Positions 56,714 to 64,000 of a DNA stretch of 64,000 nucleotides are shown one piece after another. The DNA is from Undaria pinnatifida (taxonomy: Eukaryota; Sar; Phaeophyceae; Laminariales; Alariaceae), in assembly GCA_012845835.1 (NCBI GenBank), contig JABAKD010000020.1, positions 5,478,720 through 5,542,719 of the forward strand, in the 5' to 3' direction. Within the stretch, counting starts at the first letter, position 1. Every line of letters begins with the position of its first letter. The translations under genes and the position numbers were made by a program. The notes beneath the pieces are model-generated. The model saw nothing but the letters and a program-made list of their open reading frames with translations. It did not search any database and was not told the origin of the DNA.

Positions 56714-58351
56714 CTTTTGAGCGAATCAATTCGGTCTAGCCTCATGAGGGGTCAACGGGTCAGTAGTATTGGAACAACGCCGTGCTTTCGTCGAAGCTTG
56801 GTGGGGAAGGAAGGGCCATGTTTGTGGCGCCAACCTTTTTCGAGATCAGCGGAGACGAGCAGCAAGGCGCAAAGAGGAGTCCGGTGGGGAGAAGGAGAGA
56901 GCCACCGCTGGTATGGCAAGGAGAGATGCTGCACTGCCATCGTCGGAATTCTTCGATGGTGGAAGAGCGAGGGAAGCTTGATAGGCGAGTTGTCTTCGTA
57001 CCTAGAGATGAGGTTTTGTGGAGACGCCGTTTCAGGGAGAAGAAGCCACCGCTGCTGTAGGTTACGTGGGGCAGTAGTGGGTAAAGCGCTACGGTGGAGC
57101 TGATATACATACGATAACGCCTCGTGAATTTGAAAGTGTGTTTTTCATGCTCAAATCAAGCAGTCTTCGTAAATCCGAAAAACTTGTGGTGTTTTTCTGG
57201 TGTAGACAGAACCAGAAGGGAGTTGGTAGGCTGCTATACACACAATAACGATAAGGAGAAAAGGGTACGTAGGTGCACCATATGGAGAGGTGTGCCTCTG
57301 ATGTATGTTACTGATGATGGCACTGATTGTGTTGAATTTTGCGGGTATGTTTTTTTTGGCAGTAGTCTTCTGACTGATTGCAAAATAGAAGTGGGCATAC
57401 TCATGATTGATTGGTTGTTTTACCAACAACAGTATCATTTCGAATGCTTGTTCGCAAAGGAAGAGTGACATACGACATGTTTTTGCGATGGTCGATTAGT
57501 TTGCGTAGCTGAGAGGGCTTGAGGTGTTCGTATCGACAGTAGCGGCATTTTAATTGTTTCTTCATTCGATTATTTGGAGCTATAGCAAACAAAATCCAAA
57601 AGGAGAGTATTTTCGGTTTTATGATGGTTTGCGAATGACCAATATTTTGGGTAATTACGCTTGTAGGCGAGGAACGGTTACATCGGCTGATGGGTCTTGC
57701 TGGTATCTCTTGTTTGTGGTTGCCTACGTGTGTTGATGAGATGGGATGGGGCATCCTTGTGACCGTACAGTACACGACATACTGGTCTCAAATGAGAGAG
57801 GGTATGCAAAGTCACAATTTGTCATTGGATTACCGATGTTGAATTTCCGAACTTAATGGGTGGTTGCAATCTTGTTTGGGAATTGGAAGGATGAGATACT
57901 TTGAGAATTTGATTATTTCACAAGCACGTTATGTGCATTTGTTTTGCAATGAAAAACCGAGTGGCTTGTGGATGGTCAGATCCTCTTTGTATCGGGGAGG
58001 GCGTAGGCTAATTTTCGCGTCAGATAACTTATGTGTTTGCGGACAAGAATTTATGCTAAAATGTTTTACCGATATGATCTGTGTATCTATGGCGGTAGTA
58101 GAGGACAACGGGAGACCTTTGGCCGGGTGACCTTGCGATCTCTGGCATTTCATCTGTCGCATTAGTTTTTGCCCTGATGACGCGGCTGTTGTAATATCTT
58201 CTTGTGATTACAATGGTTGGAAGTGGGAGTATGGGAGAGGTTTTCGCTCATTATCATGGAGATGAGTTTCCTCTTGCCGTTTTTGTTGCTTTAGGTTATG
58301 GAATTGAGTCAATTATTGATTCGCCACTGTCTTGTGAAGAATCCGGGAGGG
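56714..58351 (+). other. Interior of the non-autonomous LTR element, unknown coding
   Basis: Two compositional parts are visible. The first (56714-57110) is GC-rich and opens an Arg/Glu-rich frame (from 56769) that could be a decayed basic gag-like segment. The second (57120-58340) is AT-richer and holds a series of open + strand frames: 57124-57468 (114 codons with several Cys), 57554-57736, 57864-58130 and 58204-58443. None matches a family I know. Their succession could reflect one decayed gene carried by the element, possibly captured from the host. This is inference. Confidence 0.4.
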
Positions 58352-58629
58352 TGTTGAGTTGGGATTTTCAATATGACAGTTACGTATCATTTTCGTGCCG
58401 GTTCGGGCTTCTGGAGTATTATTGGGTGCCTAGTAGTACCTGATTGGCGTTCTTGGTGGTAGACTGTTGTGCGCTCTCGCTCGGGATCTCACTCTTCTCG
58501 GAGGTCTTACGCACGAGTTCTATTCTCGGAGGTCTCACGCATGAGTTCTCTGCTCGACTTGCCTCTACCCTGTGGTTGGGCGACGTAATATTACGACTTG
58601 AAACCTACCCCGCTTGGAGCTAACGAGCA
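58352..58629 (+). repeat. Right LTR, 278 bp
   Basis: Begins TGTTGAGTTGGG and ends TAACGAGCA. Same length as the left LTR and followed by the target duplication CACGA at 58630-58634. Confidence 0.93.
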
Positions 58630-58634
58630 CACGA

Positions 58635-60489
58635 CAACGGTTCATTGGGGGATGAAACACGGCACTCACCGTTACTTCCGCCATGTTCAAAACGGCCAAC
58701 ACCACATCGACAACACGTCATCATCACCGATGGGTGCATACCGCCCTGCTGCACCTGCAATGGCTACATCTACACGATCGCCAAGAAAAAGTATCTGTAA
58801 CTACCACAGCTTCAAGGCGATATAAGTCTACAGCTCGTACACCTACGACTGCTTCAGCAGCGCAGAACGACGGCAATCATTACATTGGCCAAGCTCGACA
58901 ATGGCTTACCTCTCAGGCATCCCTGTAGCCGGCAAACTTCCAATCATAAGCTTCAGGATACACAGCTGCACAGCAAATAGTCCACCATTTGAGTTTCAGC
59001 ACATTCACGCCGGGATGAACGCGAAGAATATGGCCCTCTACTAATTCAGCAGCAGCCAGCTCAGCGACACCAGCTCCAACGCCTTCATCATGCACATGAC
59101 CGCCGAGATCTCAACCACATCATGGGCCAGCTACGTACTTCTCGAGATATCCCCATGCTATCAATCCATTATTTCATCGGCTTATCGGTTCTCGGGAAAA
59201 TGTACTATTATTCGGTGGTACACAATTTCTTGTTGCATTTTTCAATGGGGATGGACGTTTATATTGCACCACAGTTATGTGCTGTGCAATCTGCAATCGA
59301 TCTGGTTTCTGGTTGGGCCACCACTTCATCAAAGCGGCATCGCGAGCTGAGTTGCCGCACACCTTCTTCACGGTCATCAAGGGCAGGTCCACACCGATGT
59401 TTAACCATCATAAGCAGCAGCATCACACTTGACAACCATAACTCTACGAGCACATCGTTCATAATATCTACGCAGCAGCACAGACAGGCACGAAGACCAT
59501 CGATTCTTCACGCGCAACACAGCAGCTCGCCAGGGGAAGCGCATTGGAGCTTTCGACGCAACACGCTACAGTACTGGTAGATCGTTTGTTTCCAGACTTT
59601 TCTTGTTTGCTGTGCCGGGGGGGGGTTGTTTTCTTGTCAATTTCTTCACTCTGCTGTATAGCATTCGTACGTGTAAGTACAAGTACCATGCAAGCTCATA
59701 GAACATAAAACTGACTGGTACGTATACATTTATTTACTGTTGTACTGGCTTACGTCTACCAGATACCTACTATGCTTTTGAGTGTGTGGCTTTTGGCGCT
59801 GTTGTATAACCTTCTCTCGAGTGTGTATCATACATACAGGCTCCCAAACTGAACGTGGTACACGCTTACGTGTGAGACTGGACTAAGTATACACGCCCAC
59901 AGTTTCTTGTCGATTGTATTCTATTTCTTAGTTGTTTTAGGCTAAATTAAGGGAGCGCAGTAAACGTACAGCAGATACTTTTTTCCGCTTTCTTTTGCTA
60001 GGATATAACTCGTTGATCAACAAAACATCATCACGAGATTAGCTTTTGCGGTATGGCCATCCACATAGTCTACTACCGTGTTATCTGTATCCGTAGACTT
60101 TATATCGAGTATGTGCGTACATACATAAAACCGACTATCAATAGTACGCGTTCTCGATGTACTGGACAACCGTCCACAGTTAATTTTTTTAATTTCTTCC
60201 GTTTCATGTAGCTCTTCGTGTTAATTCAGGGAGCATCTTTAACACCCAGCAGGCTGGTTTGCGCTTCTTATCTATGGAATTTTAAGCTGGTAGTTGCGCC
60301 ACGCATTGTATTTTGTGGCATGCTTTCATGATGCGGTAGCAGCGTGAGCAAAGTATTAATACCGTATTTAGCTGGGGCGAGCTGCCCTGGTTATGGCTCA
60401 CCTTGCTACCGTTACATTTATCTATATTATTAAAGCTGTTCATACCACATATATATCTGAATATATATGCTGTCCCATTCGTATTTCGA
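58635..60489. other. Intergenic DNA, no gene recognised
   Basis: The 152-codon frame 59122-59580 (+) has a Ser/His-rich tail and no recognised domain. The region 59700-60480 is AT-rich and empty of open frames. Confidence 0.45.
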
Positions 60490-62300
60490 TTATTTTATAG
60501 AAACTGAAAATACACACCAGCTGTGAGATCGAGAATTTTGTCGAAACTCATCTTTGCAAGCTGTGTGTGATACTCCGATCGCGCGTATTACGGGTTGTGT
60601 GTCCTCATTAAGGATATAGGTCGGCGACTCCCCTTACAACTACAGTGTAGCTATCAGGGTCAACAGGGTGATGTTAGGCAGTCTGTGCGCGGAAACTATA
60701 AAACCTGTTTCTGAGGGGGACCAAATCTGACAGCTGTGGAAGGAAATGCATCCGTTGATTATAAAATTAAATTACACTCCAGCTGTGAGATCGAATATTT
60801 TGTCGAAACTCATCTTTGCAAGCTGTGTGTGATACTCCGATTGCGCGTATTACGAGTTGTGTGTCCTCATTAAGGATATAGGTCGGCGACTCCCCTTGCA
60901 ACTACAGTGTAGCTATCAGGGTCAACAGGGTGATGTTAGTCAGTATGTGCGCGTAAACTATAACACCCGTTTCTGAGGGGGACCAAATCTGACAGCTTTG
61001 GAAGGAAATGCATCAGTTTATCAAGTGAATCCTGTAAGTAGAATATCCTGTGAGGGGAGGGCGGAGTAGTTAAAAACGTGGAGCCTGATTTTGATCAACA
61101 GGGGGGCGGGAGGGGGGGAGGGGGGGGGAGGGGACGGGTGGGGTAGGTCAATTTGTGCCTGGAGCTATAAATATTTCTTAAGGGGGAGGGGGGGGTAATG
61201 TGGCGGGGGGGTCGGGGGACGAGGGGGGGTCGGGGGACGAGGGGGGGAGGGCTTTAGGTCGCATAGATGTAGGGGTTTGCTATACGCGTGGTGCGAGGTC
61301 TAGGCGATGGTGCGGGTGGTGGGGAAGGAGGGGGCGTTGGGGGCGGGGTTGGGTGGAAATTGCAGCAGCGGCATGGATGGCTCTAAAACGATAACGAGGC
61401 GATATCCAGGGCGTGGAAGTGTTTGTTACTCTGGCGGGTTTCGATATTAGGTTGGGCGTTTAAGCAAGAGGAAGCGAGGGAAGGAAAAAAAAAAACGGTT
61501 ATCAAGTGAATCCTGTAAGTCGAATAACCGGTGAGGGGAGGGCGGAGTTTTGAAGGACATGGGGGCCTGGTTTTGATCAAAAATGAACGGGGGTGGGAGG
61601 GGGGGGGGGGGGGGGGGGGGCGGCAGCTCAATTTGTGCGTGAAAACAAGAAATCCTTCAAGGGGATAAATCTGACGGTTCTGGAAACGATTATTTTATGT
61701 TACAAGGTTACTTCTGTATTATTGCCGCTGTACAGGTTCTTTTACACAGGTCCAAAATATTGTGCACCTTTTGTGGGTTTATTTTGAGTATCAAGTTCAT
61801 TTAGCTCCTGATTTCTTATCAGATGGAGACTAATTAAAATATGGACTCTGCCGTCCATCAGTATACATTATAAAAAATGAAAGTACACTCCAGCTGTGAG
61901 ATCGAAGATTTCGTCGAAACTCATCTTTGCAAGCTGTGTGTGATACTCCGATCGCGCGTATTACGAGTTGTGTGTCATCCTCATTAAGGATATAGGTCGG
62001 CGACTCCCCTTACAACTACAGTGTAGCTATCAGGGTCAACAGGGTGATGTTAGTCAGTCTGTGCGCGGAAACTATAAAACCCGTTTCTGAGGGGGACCAA
62101 ATCTGACAGCTGTGGAGGGAAATGTATCCGTTTATCAAGTGAATCCTGTAAGTCAAATAACCGGTGAGGGGGGGGGGGCTGGTTTTGATCAAAAGCGAGC
62201 GGGGTTGGGGGGGGGGGGGGGGGCGGACGGGCGGGAAAATTGTGCGTGGGAGCTATAAATCCTTGTAAGGGGATAAATCTGACGGTTTTGGGGAAAAAAA
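60490..62300 (+). repeat. G-run repeat array, block 3
   Basis: Three starts of the core (60511, 60772 and 61882: CCAGCTGTGAGATCGA ... ACTCATCTTTGCAAGCTGTG) are each followed by CGCGTATTACG, GTCGGCGACTCCCCTT, AGCTATCAGGGTCAACAGGG, TGTGCGCGGAAACT and GACAGCTGTGGA modules. Two copies continue into GGTGAGGGGAGGGCGGA, a long G-run and the TATACGCGTGGTGC module. G-runs include 22 G at 61599-61620 and 17 G at 62207-62223. The high similarity of the three copies suggests local duplication. Confidence 0.8.
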
Positions 62301-62386
62301 AAAAATATATAGACTATATACCTGATTCTCAGTCACTACCTTGAGTGTAAACTGAACAGCATCGTTCCAGATGCGAATAAACGTAA

Positions 62387-62491
62387 TAGGCGGCGAAATA
62401 CGTTCGATTTTGTTATATCCAGCCGGCATACAAGTACTGTATAAGAATCAGCCTGCCTGTGTCGGGGAGTTGGTCGTAGTACAGGGAAACC
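62387..62491 (+). repeat. Dispersed repeat family D, copy 2
   Basis: Aligns with 55319-55419 over about 100 bp. It ends 12 bp before the LINE-derived reading frame begins, so it may be part of a shared upstream or inserted element. Confidence 0.6.
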
Positions 62492-62503
62492 AACTATTAT
62501 TAC

Positions 62504-62969
62504 CTTGCTGAAACGGAAAGACGTCTCGCTGACAACTTCCAACGGGGTTCCTACAAGCACCTGAAGGGCACGGATGGGTTGGGCGGTAGAAAGGCGAGAA
62601 GCGAACAGTTTATCATGGACGAGGATGGCACGCTGCTAAAGGACATGGTGCGCATTCTTGAAAGATGGGCTGGGTATTTCGGTACCCTCCATAATACGAA
62701 ATCGCCTAAACTTGGGCCAGCCAGCAATGACCTATTCTCACAACGGCCGTTAGCACCATGGCTTGGAGGTGAACTGGCCATGGATGAAATGACTGCGGTA
62801 ATACGGGGTATGTATGCCAAACTGGAAAGCAGTGGGACCAGACTCCCTGCCGTCCGAGCTGCTGAATACTGACCACCCCAAATTCATCCGCTTCTTCCAC
62901 AACCTACTTTTCATGTTGCAGCGCGGCAGCGCTAGGAAAGGGAAATACGACGCGTGGCGACTGTGCTGA
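62504..62969 (+). pseudogene. LINE (non-LTR retrotransposon) fragment: linker and start of RT domain
   Basis: The first frame (62504-62812) reads LAETERRLADNFQRG ... MDEDGTLLKD ... RILERWAGYFGTLHNTKSPKL ... LGGELAMDEMTAVIRGM. This is the region between endonuclease and reverse transcriptase in RTE/L1-like elements ('DG.lltd...i..RW.eyF..LLN'). After a TATG TATG tandem at 62809-62816 the match continues in another frame with NWKAVGPDSLPSELLN and HPKFIRFFHNLLF, the start of the RT domain, then diverges before a stop at 62967-62969. The catalytic part of the RT is absent, so the fragment is dead. Confidence 0.8.
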
Positions 62970-64000
62970 TCAGTGTCACGCCGAGGGTCTAGGGGGTAAG
63001 CTTTGTAAGCTCCTTCGGCTTCATTGGACAGGGGTATGAAGGATCGCTCCGGTGTGAGTAAGTCTTCGGTTTCTCGTAGAAGGTCCAGTAACGTGGATTG
63101 GAGGGACAGCCCGGTGTCTATATGATGCTACCCTTGATGCGAAGCAACAGTTAAAGCAAGGTGACCTGTGAATCCCTCTACCAACCCCTTGCCCCACTGG
63201 ACACTGCCGTGTCCACCGTGCCCGTTGCCACACTTGTTCCCTCGTTGATCATCCGCACGGACTGTTTGCGACTACGACATGACTACGATCCCCATACCTC
63301 CTGACCCCTACACGAAGAGGCGCTGCACGAACTCAATGCACCAGGTGAGAGAGTCACAGATAGACGTGAGGGATCTGGCTATCACATGTACGCGATGAAT
63401 GGATGGTTGTCTTTGCTGTTACTTGTGTATCCTGCTAATGGTGCTTTGCCAGTAGCTGGCTTTTGTTCTTGAACTGATGTTTGGCCATTGTACACAGGCA
63501 TACCCGCTGCTCGTGCCCCGCCTGTCTGCCTCTCGCGCACGTCCGCCTGCTGCTCATTGTTCATCATGAATCCATGTATGCTTATTCATGTCTAGTAAAT
63601 AAATGCCCGCATGCTAAATGACAAAACGTTTATTCCAAAACCAACTACCAATGAAAGGTGTTGATACAAGCCAGAGGTTATGTGCATGATAACACCGCCC
63701 GCATGCGCTCGTTCACTGAGACGGAGGGTTGATAAGGCTATCACAGTGGAATATCCCCCTTCGTAAGTCAAGACGGTAATCTTTTCTGCTGCATGCTGCT
63801 GCATATTAGGTTGAGCTCACCCATAGGCTCGAAGTCGTTCAGGGTGAGGCGGGGACAATACATCCTCGGAGGAGGAGCATCATAAATCATCGGCGCACCC
63901 CCACAGCCGTAACGATGAGGGAGCCCAACCTGAAATGCGATGCACGTTCGATCCTCCACGTTTCCGGCCGCACCGCTTTCTGTGTTGCATACCAATCGAG
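62970..64000. other. Intergenic DNA to the end of the window
   Basis: No supported gene. A CACCAG/GTGAGAG junction at 63343 resembles the donors used elsewhere in the window, but the upstream frame is short and unassigned. Confidence 0.4.

Larger units (their letters stand above)
56436..58629 (+). mobile_element. Non-autonomous LTR retrotransposon, 2,194 bp
   Basis: Two 278-bp direct LTRs flank a 1,638-bp interior, with a 5-bp target duplication CACGA on both sides. A purine-rich GAAGAATCCGGGAGGG stretch just before the right LTR fits a polypurine tract. A primer-binding site complementary to a tRNA 3' end was not recognised after the left LTR. The interior has no reverse transcriptase, integrase or protease motif, so mobilisation must rely on another element. 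Equal LTR lengths and intact target duplications show that the structure is complete, while LTR divergence indicates some age. The size is between typical TRIM and LARD elements. Confidence 0.92.

Noticed and set aside
1-64000. Integrated large DNA virus genes, bacterial operons, CRISPR arrays, tRNA or rRNA genes
   Set aside because: Looked for on both strands; no capsid, polymerase, cas, tRNA cloverleaf or rRNA-like segment was recognisable.

Overview
This window is eukaryotic nuclear DNA of intermediate GC content, very poor in genes and dominated by mobile elements and decayed repeats. No bacterial-style operon, rRNA, tRNA or CRISPR array was seen. The only recognisable cellular gene (25023-30341, + strand) is split by introns whose donors are almost all GTGAGN. 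It encodes a polytopic membrane protein whose motifs (LRWVNLWW across one splice joint, WFRIGFEPIFVD, LTIPVYID) recall the large multi-transmembrane proteins I know from brown algae and oomycetes. I therefore infer a stramenopile, most likely a brown alga. This rests on recalled family resemblance, not on a search.

Layout. 1-13 kb: intergenic DNA with two copies of a GTGCTACGATAG-ended MITE-like repeat, two copies of a second dispersed repeat, a satellite pair (6.1-6.5 kb) and a palindrome-rich CCATGG block (8 kb). 13.5-15.7 kb: a delimited hAT DNA transposon (17-bp terminal inverted repeats, 8-bp target duplication GTATTTTC, dense subterminal repeats) that keeps only the C-terminal dimerisation part of its transposase. 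16.5-22.5 kb: a foldback MITE, one orphan Cys-rich exon, G-run arrays, a 345-bp tandem duplication and a CAG-rich tract. 22.5-30.3 kb: the membrane-protein gene, with an apparent frameshift and no visible 3' end. 30.6-33.2 kb: a 2.6-kb degenerate CCCATGGGAC array. 34.5-41.4 kb: more MITE copies and a dead Copia pol. 42.0-47.5 kb: a second, fuller Copia element (gag, protease, integrase, reverse transcriptase, RNase H) that is broken by stops and frameshifts and interrupted by foldback repeats. 47.5-48.7 kb: the same satellite family as at 6 kb, in opposite orientation. 49.4-50 kb: a GGAAGCTTCC-rich block. 56.4-58.6 kb: a structurally complete non-autonomous LTR retrotransposon (278-bp LTRs, 5-bp target duplication CACGA). 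60.5-62.3 kb: G-run arrays again. 62.5-63 kb: a LINE fragment.

How the parts relate. There is no pathway or operon. The window is a nested repeat landscape surrounding one membrane-protein gene that may be damaged. The best-supported new items are the hAT element, the LTR element, the multi-copy repeat families with internal ORFs or palindromes, and the exon model of the membrane protein. I found no convincing new enzymatic or defence system.
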